Shown: positions 27,613 to 35,248 of the stretch, piece by piece
Layout of the letters: every line of letters starts with the position of its first letter
How positions within the stretch are numbered: position 1 is the first letter of the stretch
Assembly (NCBI RefSeq): GCF_000154445.1
Contig: NZ_DS499569.1
Source of the DNA: Intestinibacter bartlettii
GTDB taxonomy: Bacteria; Bacillota; Clostridia; Peptostreptococcales; Peptostreptococcaceae
Reading direction: 5' to 3' (one strand)
Length of the DNA: 64,000 bases
Notes under the pieces: model-generated
What the model was told of the DNA's origin: nothing
Seen by the model: the letters and a program-made list of their open reading frames with translations, nothing else
Database searches by the model: none
Translations under genes and position numbers: made by a program

Positions 27613-28047
27613 ATGAATAAAAAAATAAAAGAAATTGAAGATACATTGCCTAAGGATTGTTGTAGTCTATGCACTCATCTAACACTTGATGGGCCTGATG
27701 AGTTTTTTAAATATGAAATTAAATGTGTTATAAAAGACTGTACTCCTAGCCCCAAAGATTACTGCGAATATTTTGAACCAGAACATAATAACCTAAATAC
27801 ATCCGATTTGGATAACTTATATTTAAATTTTTTGGAATCTTGTTTAAGAGTAAGATATGAAGATTATTTAAACAGTATGTATTGGAAATTATTTAGGGAA
27901 CAAGTTTTGTACAAGAATCACTATCGCTGCTCTATATGCCATTCAAATGAAAATGTTGAAGTATACCATTTAAATAAAAAATTTGGACGTGAAACAGAAG
28001 ATGATGTTATACTTCTATGCTCTAAATGCTTGAAAAAAGATGAATAA
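27613..28047 (+). CDS. Cys-rich protein with HNH-like zinc motif
   Basis: A 144-aa protein. The first half has CCSLC...C...C...YC pairs. The second half reads YRCSICHSNENVEVYHLNKKFGRETEDDVILLCSKC, which matches the treble-clef/HNH layout (CxxC, a central H, a second CxxC). ATG 27613 with TGGAGG seven bases upstream is the start; seven codons upstream are noncoding. The HNH is short and lacks a clear HH pair, so nuclease activity is uncertain. Its role is unknown. Confidence 0.7.
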   Translation: MNKKIKEIEDTLPKDCCSLCTHLTLDGPDEFFKYEIKCVIKDCTPSPKDYCEYFEPEHNNLNTSDLDNLYLNFLESCLRVRYEDYLNSMYWKLFREQVLYKNHYRCSICHSNENVEVYHLNKKFGRETEDDVILLCSKCLKKDE

Positions 28048-28097
28048 TTTTCCTAAATCTACACAAACTAAAGAAAAATTTATGGAGGTATTTGCTT

Positions 28098-28412
28098 ATG
28101 AAAAATTTAAAATGCGATGCAACTAAATGTGTTTATAACAAAAAATGTGAATGTTATGCTGGTAAAATTTGTGTAGATGGTTCTCAAGCTGTAACTACAT
28201 CTGATACGTATTGTGCAACTTTCAGAGAAAATGAAAATAATTGCTACACTAGTGATGCTGGATGTTGCTGTCATGAAGACCATGCTGTTGGTACTTCAGA
28301 AATAAAATGTGAAGCTGTACACTGTGTATATAACGATTCAAAAGTCTGTAGCGCTCCATCTGTACAAATAAATGATATAGATGCTAGCTGTAATACATTC
28401 AAAGCTAGATAA
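28098..28412 (+). CDS. Protein with two DUF1540 domains
   Basis: A 104-aa protein. It has two copies of a Cys-rich module (CDATKCVYNKKCECYAGKI...DTYCATF and CEAVHCVYNDSKVCSAPSVQI...SCNTF), the DUF1540 pattern common in spore-forming Firmicutes. They are joined by a CCCHEDH segment. Metal binding is likely, function unknown. ATG 28098 follows ATGGAGG. It is probably cotranscribed with the upstream HNH-like gene. Confidence 0.88.
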   Translation: MKNLKCDATKCVYNKKCECYAGKICVDGSQAVTTSDTYCATFRENENNCYTSDAGCCCHEDHAVGTSEIKCEAVHCVYNDSKVCSAPSVQINDIDASCNTFKAR

Positions 28413-28449
28413 TATTTAAATTAGTTATATTTTTACTTAAAGTTACTTA

Positions 28450-28490
28450 AAAGGGATATATCAGAAAATTATTTTGTGATATATCCCTTT
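28450..28490 (+). terminator. Terminator after the DUF1540 gene
   Basis: AAAGGGATATATCA / TGATATATCCCTTT forms a perfect 14-bp stem with a 13-nt loop. It is also usable from the opposite side, where the YczE-like gene ends. Confidence 0.85.
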
Positions 28491-28541
28491 ACTCTGTTTA
28501 AATTCATAAATTAATATTTATAATATTAGAACTTTATATTT

Positions 28542-29249
28542 TTATTTATTTTGAGATTCCTCAGTAACACATTCTTCTTGAAGATTAATACCTTTTCTCT
28601 TTTGTAAAAATTCCTTTAAATCTCTGATATCATCAGTTATTATTCTATGTTTTATTTCTTTTGAATTTATATTACAAATTTTAAATCCAATTTGAATTGC
28701 ATATCCCAAACCAAATGCACTTATAACAGTACCTATTCCTACATTTCCGCCTAAAAACCATCCACATACTAATGCAGTAAGTTCTATACATGTTCTAAGT
28801 ACACCTACAGGCTTAGAAGTCTTTTTATTCAATGCAAGCATAAGACCATCTCTAGGTCCGCTACCAAGCCCTGCTCCTAAATATAATACTGTCGCAATTG
28901 CTGAAATAATTATTCCAATTAACATCATAATAATACCCATAAATAGATTATCTGCAACTGGCACTATATTCATAGCTTTTATAATATCTAAAAATACTCC
29001 TATAAAAATCATATTTAGGACAGTCCCCCATCCTACTCCTTCACCTAAGATAGCATCTAAAATTACAATCACAAGACCTACAGTAATAGATGCTTGCCCC
29101 ATAGTAATTCCAGTTTTTAAAGATATTCCTTGGTGAAAAACATCCCAAGGTGATAAACCAATCTTCGCATTAAGCATTACTACAATTGCAAGACCATATA
29201 GAATAAATCCCGCAAATAGTCTTGCTAATAAGTACAATATTCTTTTCAT
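28542..29249 (-). CDS. YczE/YyaS/YitT-family membrane protein
   Basis: A 235-aa protein with five to six hydrophobic helices. It has a GLSPWDVFHQGIS motif near the N-terminus and LGAGLGSGPRDGLML in the middle, as in the YczE group. A charged cytosolic tail follows. The function of the family is not established in what I can cite. Monocistronic, start ATG 29249 with GGGGG upstream. Confidence 0.82.
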   Translation of the reverse strand: MKRILYLLARLFAGFILYGLAIVVMLNAKIGLSPWDVFHQGISLKTGITMGQASITVGLVIVILDAILGEGVGWGTVLNMIFIGVFLDIIKAMNIVPVADNLFMGIIMMLIGIIISAIATVLYLGAGLGSGPRDGLMLALNKKTSKPVGVLRTCIELTALVCGWFLGGNVGIGTVISAFGLGYAIQIGFKICNINSKEIKHRIITDDIRDLKEFLQKRKGINLQEECVTEESQNK

Positions 29250-29269
29250 AATATATCCCCCTTACATAT

Positions 29270-29310
29270 AAAACAAGGAAACTATAAGTACATTATAATT
29301 CCCTTGTTTT
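29270..29310 (-). terminator. Terminator after the 137-aa gene
   Basis: AAAACAAGG(g)AA / TTCCTTGTTTT is a stem with one bulge, 16 bp after the stop at 29326. Confidence 0.65.
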
Positions 29311-29325
29311 ATTTAATATTTAAAT

Positions 29326-29739
29326 TTAAACTACACAATTTTCTATTTGAATTAATGTATCGCCACAGTTTTTACAAATTATAAGACTTACTATATAACT
29401 GTCATCTACTTTATTAGCTCTTAGAAGCTTATTAAAAGATTGACCTTCATATTCTTTTTGAATATCACTTATTATAAATTTTTGATCTTTAGTGTATATA
29501 TAGAAGTGATATTCTAAGAAAGCAAAGAATTTTTGTTTTTCTTTAACTCCATCTAAACATTCAACACATGCTTCTTTGTAATATTGTGTGTCAAAATCAA
29601 TTTCTTCTAAGTTATCAATCATATTAAGTATATCATCTAAGCTTATACCTTCTACAGGTTTTTCTTCGTCATTTAGAAAACATACATTTTTGTCTTTTTC
29701 TAATACGTATTCCTTTTCGTCATAAACAAATTTTAACAT
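29326..29739 (-). CDS. Small cytosolic protein, possibly DUF3785
   Basis: A 137-aa acidic soluble protein. It contains two Cys clusters (ACVECL near residue 60 and ICKNCGD near the C-terminus) and the segments LDDILNMIDN and YEGQSFNKLLRANKVDDSYIVS. These recall the clostridial DUF3785 family, but I am not certain. ATG 29739 has AAGGAG seven bases upstream; the frame's TTG two codons earlier is less likely. It lies 15 bp after the transglycosylase gene, so the two are probably cotranscribed. Confidence 0.6.
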   Translation of the reverse strand: MLKFVYDEKEYVLEKDKNVCFLNDEEKPVEGISLDDILNMIDNLEEIDFDTQYYKEACVECLDGVKEKQKFFAFLEYHFYIYTKDQKFIISDIQKEYEGQSFNKLLRANKVDDSYIVSLIICKNCGDTLIQIENCVV

Positions 29740-29754
29740 TTTCAAACTCCTTAA

Positions 29755-30702
29755 TTAATCTATCTCAGAGGCAAATAAAGTTGGATCATCTACAGCCTCT
29801 TGATACTCATCTTGTGTTATATATCCTTGTTCTAGCATATCATTAAGTACCAGTATTTGTCTAGCCTTTGCTTGATCATGTTCTCTAAATACAAAAGGAT
29901 TGTTTGTTATTCCTGCAAGCATTGCGCATTGTGCCAAGTTTAAATCAGATACATCTTTATTAAAGTAAACCTTTGCTCCCTTCGCAACGCCATATGCAGA
30001 CCTTCCAAGGTATATATTGTTTAAATAAGTAGTTAGAATTTCATCTTTTGTCATTATTTTATTCATCTGAATAGCATTGTACATATCTCGTACTTTTCTT
30101 TTATATGTTTTGTCTTCACTTGTAAGTAGGTTTTTTGATACTTGCATATCTATTGTACTTCCGCCTTGAGTTGATGAAGTTACTAAGTTGTTTAATGCAG
30201 CCCTTGCTATAGATTTAAAATCAACTCCACGATGTTTATAAAACCTTCTATCCTCCATTGCGACAACTGCATGTTTTAAATCATCTGGAATCTTATCTCC
30301 ACTTACTACCTCGCTGCTTATATAATTTTCTCTAATTAATTCTTTTGTAACCTTTGGCGCTCCTTGTATTGCAGATATTGCAAATGCAGAAAAACATATC
30401 CCACCAATTACAAGTAAGATTAAACATAAAGAAGCTAATCTTGTGATTAATTTTAATCTTCTTTTTCTTTTTATTTTCTTCTTTCTATAGTATATTTCCC
30501 TTTCCAATTCAAACTGTTCTTTTTCTTCTTGCTTTCTTTTTATATCTTGGACAGAGCTTTCCTTTTTATTATTCCTAGAATTTTTACTTTTGTTTTTAGT
30601 ATTATTGCTATTTTTTATTGTATTTCTATTATTGTTGGTATTTTTTAAATTAGTTGAGCTTACTTTGCGTCTACGTATTTTGTTTTCATTATTCTCAGCC
30701 AT
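29755..30702 (-). CDS. Monofunctional peptidoglycan glycosyltransferase (GT51)
   Basis: A 315-aa protein. The N-terminus is a long Asn/Lys-rich cytosolic tail (1-80), then one membrane helix (LASLCLILLVIGGICFSAFA) and the GT51 domain: AVVAMEDRRFYKHRGVDF (catalytic Glu in MED), QGGSTIDMQVSKNLL, MTKDEILTTYLNNIYLG. No transpeptidase domain follows, so it polymerises glycan strands only. The extreme Asn/Lys tail is unusual in composition. Confidence 0.92.
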   Translation of the reverse strand: MAENNENKIRRRKVSSTNLKNTNNNRNTIKNSNNTKNKSKNSRNNKKESSVQDIKRKQEEKEQFELEREIYYRKKKIKRKRRLKLITRLASLCLILLVIGGICFSAFAISAIQGAPKVTKELIRENYISSEVVSGDKIPDDLKHAVVAMEDRRFYKHRGVDFKSIARAALNNLVTSSTQGGSTIDMQVSKNLLTSEDKTYKRKVRDMYNAIQMNKIMTKDEILTTYLNNIYLGRSAYGVAKGAKVYFNKDVSDLNLAQCAMLAGITNNPFVFREHDQAKARQILVLNDMLEQGYITQDEYQEAVDDPTLFASEID

Positions 30703-30869
30703 CTTTACCTCCTTTTAATAAATAGATTATACAATGAAATAAGAACAAATAAAAATACAAATTTGTAAGATACAAATTTTTAAATGTTTTGTAATATTTT
30801 TTTAATAATTTTTTTAATTTATAAACTATATTTCGTATAACATTTATCTATTACTAGGAGCATAAATTC

Positions 30870-31352
30870 TTATACTATATTAATAATTTGTTTTATATTG
30901 TATTTATAATTGCCACATTTATTATTTATTAAAAACACAATAGGCTGTTTTATATTTTCTAAAGAAACGCATATTTTTATAGTTTTACTTTCTCCACTTT
31001 CCAAACTTCCTAAAAATCCATATATATTATCTTCTTTATTTGTAAATGTCTCTTGTAGCTTATTATTTTGATAGAATTTATAATCTATGTCGGATAATTC
31101 TAGGGGCTTCAAGCTCGTATTTACTACAGTAAACGTAAGTATTGCAAATTTGTCATAATCATAACTTATATCAATATCTTCTTGTTTTACTTCTACATCT
31201 TTTAAGCATATATTTATTTGTTCTGTATATCTATCAAAGTAATTCGTATCTTTTATATTGTCTTTATCTATTGCATAAGTTGAATAAGTAAATAAATTTG
31301 AATTAAAACATAATACACTACATAAAAAAATCATTGCTATTATTTTTTGCAT
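30870..31352 (-). CDS. Secreted protein with possible Ig-like fold
   Basis: A 160-aa protein. A signal peptide (MQKIIAMIFLCSVLCFNS...YAID) is followed by a domain with alternating strands (KFAILTFTVVNTSLKPLELSDIDYKFYQN...GSLESGESKTIKICVSLENIKQPIVFLI). Its VVNTS, LESGE and final strand resemble DUF4352/DUF5067-type extracellular Ig-like domains. No catalytic residues are evident and the role is unknown. Its promoter must lie in the 31353-31620 region. Confidence 0.65.
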   Translation of the reverse strand: MQKIIAMIFLCSVLCFNSNLFTYSTYAIDKDNIKDTNYFDRYTEQINICLKDVEVKQEDIDISYDYDKFAILTFTVVNTSLKPLELSDIDYKFYQNNKLQETFTNKEDNIYGFLGSLESGESKTIKICVSLENIKQPIVFLINNKCGNYKYNIKQIINIV

Positions 31353-31585
31353 AAAATTCTCCTTCGTTTATTTTAATTTGAATATATATTATAAATTTAA
31401 ATCAAATATATAATTATTATTTTATTTATATTTTAATTTATAGATTTTATTTTACATATTAATACATATTCCTTTATATTACTTGTCTTTCTTTATCTAA
31501 ATTTTATACAATCAATAGTTTTTTATACATTTTTGTTATTTACATTATTTACCATGAATATTTTTATTTTATTTTGTTGCAAACT

Positions 31586-31614
31586 TTGTCGATATTTGTT
31601 ATTATAAATATACA
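31586..31614 (+). promoter_or_regulatory. Possible promoter for an intergenic transcript
   Basis: TTGTCG (31586-31591), a 17-bp spacer and TATACA (31609-31614) form a plausible housekeeping promoter pointing into a gene-free stretch. An exact inverted repeat CAGTTAT/ATAACTG (31613-31632) overlaps the predicted start site. Confidence 0.4.
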
Positions 31615-31619
31615 GTTAT

Positions 31620-31788
31620 TCCCCGATAACTGAAATTACTCCCCAAAATAAAAAAAGTCTAAATAGACTTTGCGTATTAAGATAATTCTTATACGTTATA
31701 AAATATATTCCCTAATACCCCTTTTTATAATATATTTTAATTAAGAGAGCCCTAGAGATCGGACATTGCTAGGGCTCTCATTTTTTTA
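31620..31788 (+). ncRNA. Candidate C-rich small RNA
   Basis: Between two minus-strand genes a plus-strand stretch has no reading frame but shows a promoter-like start and successive hairpins (AAAGTCTA/TAGACTTT; GTATTAAGA/TCTTATAC). It also has C-rich single-stranded motifs (TCCCCG, CTCCCCA, ACCCCTTTTTATA) and a strong terminal hairpin with T7. C-rich loops of this kind pair with Shine-Dalgarno sequences in known Firmicute sRNAs. CCCCTTTTTATA (31718-31729) is complementary to the leader of the gene at 39237. Candidate only. Confidence 0.4.
31745..31787. terminator. Strong bidirectional terminator
   Basis: GAGAGCCCTAG / CTAGGGCTCTC is a perfect 11-bp GC-rich stem with a 13-nt loop. T7 follows on the plus strand; the minus side, serving the SorC gene, has only a weak T-run. 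The better T-tract faces the plus direction. Confidence 0.85.
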
Positions 31789-31793
31789 TATAT

Positions 31794-32771
31794 TTATTTT
31801 CCGTTAATAGCCTCAATCATAACAGTATTAGCAGTTTCCTCATCAATCACCAACACATTTATATACCCACCTCGCAACGCACCAAGTACTGCCTGCGTTT
31901 TGTTTATTCCAGAAGAACATCCCATACGAATTGGTATAGTTTTTAATGTATCTAAATTAATACCGATTATACGATTTGTCGTTACAGTCTCAACTGGATT
32001 TCCGTCTATATCTATTCCATATCCACAAATATCAGTTACTGCGTTATCGTTTTTTAGCATTTCCATCTCTTCATCAGTAAGATACCCTGAGTTATATATA
32101 GATGATTGTGGTGTGTGGTTTCCTATTCCTAATATAGCTATATCTGTTTTTGTCATTTTTTCAAAATGATCTTTTATAGGTGGTTCATCCATTAAAAGTT
32201 CTTTAATTTCTTTATTTTTGACTATAAAAGGTGCATTTAAAATATATCCACTTCCATTAAAATTAGATGCAAAAGATTGAAGTATATGTTGACCATCGGC
32301 ATCACGTAATTTTGAGTTAACTCCGCCTAATAACTGTATTACATCTATGTTGTATTTGTGATTTACGCTGAAGTTTTTTACTATTTCGTATACAGTCGAA
32401 CCCCAGTTTATTCCGATTAAAATATCGTCTTTTAAAATACTTCTTAGATATTCCCCCGCTTCTATGGCTACTCTTCTTTTTAATTGTTCATCCGTTCCAC
32501 CGTTTGGAACGACGATTGCTTTTTTTAAATTGAATGTTTGTTCAAGTTGTGATGCTGTATAAATTCGCTTTCCACTTGGTTTTTTTATTCTAAATTCTAC
32601 AATTCCCTTTTCGACACATATTTTTAAAAGTCTTGAAATATTTGTTCTCGATTGATGAGTCAGGTCGGCTATTTGTTGTTGTGATAAACCTTTTAAATAG
32701 TATAACTCAGCGATATATATAAGCATATCTTCATAGTTTTCCGATTTACTAGTTAAATTATTTTGTGCCAT
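31794..32771 (-). CDS. SorC-family transcriptional regulator
   Basis: A 325-aa protein. An N-terminal HTH (LYYLKGLSQQQIADLTHQSRTNISRLLK) is followed by the SorC sugar-binding domain (IGINWGSTVYEIVKNF; VDVIQLLGG-type; GIGNH; CGYGIDIDGN; GCSSGINKTQAVLGALRGGYINVLVIDEETA). It probably senses a phosphorylated sugar and controls the aldolase-TIM-YjbQ operon upstream, because both promoters carry the same operator-like sequence. Start ATG 32771 with AAGGAG. Confidence 0.9.
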   Translation of the reverse strand: MAQNNLTSKSENYEDMLIYIAELYYLKGLSQQQIADLTHQSRTNISRLLKICVEKGIVEFRIKKPSGKRIYTASQLEQTFNLKKAIVVPNGGTDEQLKRRVAIEAGEYLRSILKDDILIGINWGSTVYEIVKNFSVNHKYNIDVIQLLGGVNSKLRDADGQHILQSFASNFNGSGYILNAPFIVKNKEIKELLMDEPPIKDHFEKMTKTDIAILGIGNHTPQSSIYNSGYLTDEEMEMLKNDNAVTDICGYGIDIDGNPVETVTTNRIIGINLDTLKTIPIRMGCSSGINKTQAVLGALRGGYINVLVIDEETANTVMIEAINGK

Positions 32772-32818
32772 ACAAAATTACTCCTTTTTATATCTTATGT
32801 ATTACTATATTTTTTTAA

Positions 32819-32847
32819 ATTATAACATACACAATGTCATTTGACAG
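32819..32847 (-). promoter_or_regulatory. Promoter and operator-like palindrome of the SorC regulator gene
   Basis: On the minus strand CTGTCA (-35), a 17-bp spacer and TATAAT (-10) form a good promoter. The -35 is inside TGTCA-TT-TGACA (plus-strand positions 32835-32846). AAAAACTGTCA and following bases recur at the aldolase promoter. Confidence 0.6.
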
Positions 32848-32857
32848 TTTTTATGTT

Positions 32858-32885
32858 AAAAAAATGAGCCCTCAAAAGAGAGCTC
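32858..32885 (-). terminator. Terminator of the aldolase-TIM-YjbQ operon
   Basis: GAGCTCTC-TTTT-GAGGGCTC (one mismatch) is followed on the minus strand by ATTTTTTT, about 33 bp after the YjbQ stop. Confidence 0.85.
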
Positions 32886-32917
32886 GTTTATTCTACATTA
32901 AATAATTGAGTTAATTC

Positions 32918-33445
32918 TTATGCTTCTTCACCCATTATTATTATTTTGCATTTTCTTTTTCTTGAACGAGTACGGTCAAAGTCAACAAAATAAATATATC
33001 CTGTTGTTCCAACACCTAATTTTCCATCTGCAACTTCAAAAGTTTCACTAGAACCTAATATAGTTGATTTTAAGTGGGCATCACAGTTGAATAATTGAGT
33101 TCTGTCCCCTCCTGGAAGATAAACTTCAGCATCTGGCCAAGATTCAACAGCTTCGTAGTGTTTTTCACCTGGATAAGTATATTGACCATAGTCAGTTTGG
33201 TTTGGAATTATTTTTTCAAGGACATTATTTAAATCTACTTGTAAAAATTCGTCTCCATCTTCTGTATAATCGTGTACAAATTCTTCAAAGAATACTGAAC
33301 AAGTAGTATGAGCAGTTAAAACTGTGCATATACCTTCTTTTACCCCACTTTTTGCAATTGCTTCTTTAACTTGTGGTGTTATATCAAAATAACTTGGAGT
33401 TTTTCCATGTGATGTAAGTTCGATTTGTTCTTTATATAATTTCAT
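32918..33445 (-). CDS. YjbQ-family protein (UPF0047, secondary thiamine-phosphate synthase-like)
   Basis: About 175 aa from ATG 33445. It has the conserved CTVLTAHTTCSVFFEE and a C-terminal GVGTTGYIYFVDFDRTRSRKRKCKIIIMG. Members of this family can rescue thiamine-phosphate synthase loss weakly, but their true role is unclear. The gene start overlaps the TIM stop codon by 14 bp, so translation is coupled. The frame runs eight codons further upstream, inside the TIM gene; GGGAAGG supports 33445. Confidence 0.88.
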   Translation of the reverse strand: MKLYKEQIELTSHGKTPSYFDITPQVKEAIAKSGVKEGICTVLTAHTTCSVFFEEFVHDYTEDGDEFLQVDLNNVLEKIIPNQTDYGQYTYPGEKHYEAVESWPDAEVYLPGGDRTQLFNCDAHLKSTILGSSETFEVADGKLGVGTTGYIYFVDFDRTRSRKRKCKIIIMGEEA

Positions 33446-34145
33446 ATTGTTTACCTTCCCTTTGTTCATTTTGTAATTTTATAACTGCATCTGCCCATTC
33501 TTGTATTCTTCCTGCTGGACTTGGGGCATTTAATATTCCGCTTGTTGCTCCAGTTCCGTCAGCACCTAATTTTAATATATGATAAACATCATCAGCAGTA
33601 GATACACCAGAAGCTATCATAACTAATACATCTGGGTTTGCTTCGTGTAATTTTTGTATAGTTTCTACCATGTAGCTATCGTCTGCAACTGTTCCTGTTC
33701 CTATTAATTCAGTTGGTTCAGCAAGTAATATTTCAGGATTTAATTTAGATATTGCAACTGCTTCAGCAACAGAGTCGGCACAAGCTATAACTATTAATCC
33801 AAGTTCTTTTGCTCTATTTATAGTTGCTGATAATTGACTTATTGTTAATGAGTGTTCTGCGTGATTTAGGAAAACTGCTTCTGCCCCAGCTTCTTTTAAA
33901 GATTCACCTAAAACATGTCCCATTCCACGACCTGGAGTTAGTGGATCCATATGTTGAGCAGTTACTATTATATTTTCTGTGTTTTCTTTGATATAACGAA
34001 TATCAGCAAATGGGCAAGTAAAGTAAATTTGGATTCCTGTTTCTTTTGCTACTTTATCTGCTGCTTTTGCTAATTCTAAACTTTTTTCCCCATAAAGATA
34101 TGATTTTGGATTTACTACTAAAAATGGTGTTTGAGCCTTTGTCAT
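33432..34145 (-). CDS. Triosephosphate isomerase-family protein, short type
   Basis: A 237-aa TIM-barrel protein. Active-site segments fit triosephosphate isomerase: VVNPKSYLYG (Lys), LNHAEHSL (His) and LLAEPTELIGTG (Glu). Sequence style and length resemble archaeal-type short TIMs rather than the 250-aa glycolytic enzyme. Together with the adjacent ketose-bisphosphate aldolase and SorC regulator it probably serves a dedicated sugar catabolic route, not central glycolysis. The substrate may differ. Confidence 0.85.
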   Translation of the reverse strand: MTKAQTPFLVVNPKSYLYGEKSLELAKAADKVAKETGIQIYFTCPFADIRYIKENTENIIVTAQHMDPLTPGRGMGHVLGESLKEAGAEAVFLNHAEHSLTISQLSATINRAKELGLIVIACADSVAEAVAISKLNPEILLAEPTELIGTGTVADDSYMVETIQKLHEANPDVLVMIASGVSTADDVYHILKLGADGTGATSGILNAPSPAGRIQEWADAVIKLQNEQREGKQYEII

Positions 34146-34172
34146 TTTAATAATCCCCCTTGATTTATAATA

Positions 34173-35018
34173 TTAATCGTTAAATTTTTTAGTTTCAAAT
34201 ACTTCATAGTAATGTTCTAAACATTCTTGCATTCCAGCTTTCATAGCTGATTTCATTTCATGATAATTTTTACAATCTGTTCCTTGAGCTTTGTTATAAG
34301 CTGCAACACATAAATCAGTGTATATGTTTACTTTGCTTATTCCATTTGTAGCACATTTATTTAAGTTTTCATCTCCTGAAGAAGAACCACCATGTAAAAC
34401 TAATGGAGTATCTATTGTCGCTGCGATTTCTTTTAATCTGTCGAAATCTATAACTGGAGTTGCAGCAGCTTTATATGAACCATGAGCAGTTCCTATAGAT
34501 ATTGCAAGTGAATCAACACCTGTAGCTTCAACAAATGCTTTTGCTTCTGCTGCTGTTGTATATATATTGTTGTTGCTTTCTTGGTCATCATATTCTTCCC
34601 CTTCACCAACATGACCGATTTCTGCTTCAACAACAACACCTCTTAGATGAGCGTAATCTACTATTTCTTTAGTTCTCTTAACGTTTTCTTCAAAACTATA
34701 AGAAGAAGCATCTATCATAACTGATCTAAAACCAAAGTCTATAGCTTGGAATATTCTTTCTTTAGTTGTTCCGTGGTCTAAATGTAAAACTACAGGCACT
34801 TTAGATTTTTCTGCATAATATTTTCCGATTTCTAAACCATCTTCAAATGGAAGTAATGTTTCATGAGCCTCAGCAAATTCTAGTATTAATGGTAGGTTTA
34901 ATTTTTCTGCAACTTCTATATGTGCTGCTGCTGATAAAGCATCTATATAATTTGCTGCAGGTATTGCAAAATTCTTTTCTTGTGCAATTTTATAAAGTTC
35001 TTTTGAAGTGACTATCAT
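34173..35018 (-). CDS. Class II ketose-bisphosphate aldolase
   Basis: About 281 aa from ATG 35018 (GGGGA seven bases upstream). Zinc ligands and catalytic signatures are present: VVLHLDHGTTKE, VVEAEIGHVGEGEEYDD, LAISIGTAHGSYK and LVLHGGSSSGDENL. This is the FbaA/GatY/KbaY class that splits a ketose bisphosphate into dihydroxyacetone phosphate and an aldehyde. It is the first gene of the operon; TIM would process the triose product. The exact sugar is unknown. Confidence 0.92.
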   Translation of the reverse strand: MIVTSKELYKIAQEKNFAIPAANYIDALSAAAHIEVAEKLNLPLILEFAEAHETLLPFEDGLEIGKYYAEKSKVPVVLHLDHGTTKERIFQAIDFGFRSVMIDASSYSFEENVKRTKEIVDYAHLRGVVVEAEIGHVGEGEEYDDQESNNNIYTTAAEAKAFVEATGVDSLAISIGTAHGSYKAAATPVIDFDRLKEIAATIDTPLVLHGGSSSGDENLNKCATNGISKVNIYTDLCVAAYNKAQGTDCKNYHEMKSAMKAGMQECLEHYYEVFETKKFND

Positions 35019-35049
35019 TTTTATTTCCCCTTTCAATCCTCAAATATTA

Positions 35050-35078
35050 TTTATTATTCAATTTCTGTAATATGACAG
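35050..35078 (-). promoter_or_regulatory. Promoter/operator of the aldolase operon
   Basis: On the minus strand AAAAACTGTCATATTACAG contains a CTGT-6-ACAG palindrome (plus-strand 35065-35078) that overlaps a -35-like CTGTCA. A weak AATAAA/TAATAA lies 16-17 bp downstream. The same AAAAACTGTCA motif lies at the SorC promoter. Confidence 0.5.
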
Positions 35079-35185
35079 TTTTTATTTTTTTATTATCATT
35101 TGCTTATATTTTCATAATATCATATTTTCCATTTTTTTCAATAATATTTAGTTAGAACATTTGTAAAAGTGTTTTGGACAAAAAA

Positions 35186-35218
35186 ATTACTGTACAAACT
35201 TTTAATTTATACAGTAAT
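35186..35218 (-). terminator. Terminator of the zinc-ribbon membrane protein gene
   Basis: ATTACTGTA / TACAGTAAT with a 15-nt loop is followed on the minus strand by a run of seven T. Confidence 0.8.
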
Positions 35219-35248
35219 CTTAATTTCTATTTATTTATATGTTATGAT

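Noticed and set aside
31671..31706. Possible third copy of the dispersed repeat at 10756/19093
   Set aside because: Only a short ATACGTTATAAAA-like match and no 36-nt core, so similarity is not sufficient.
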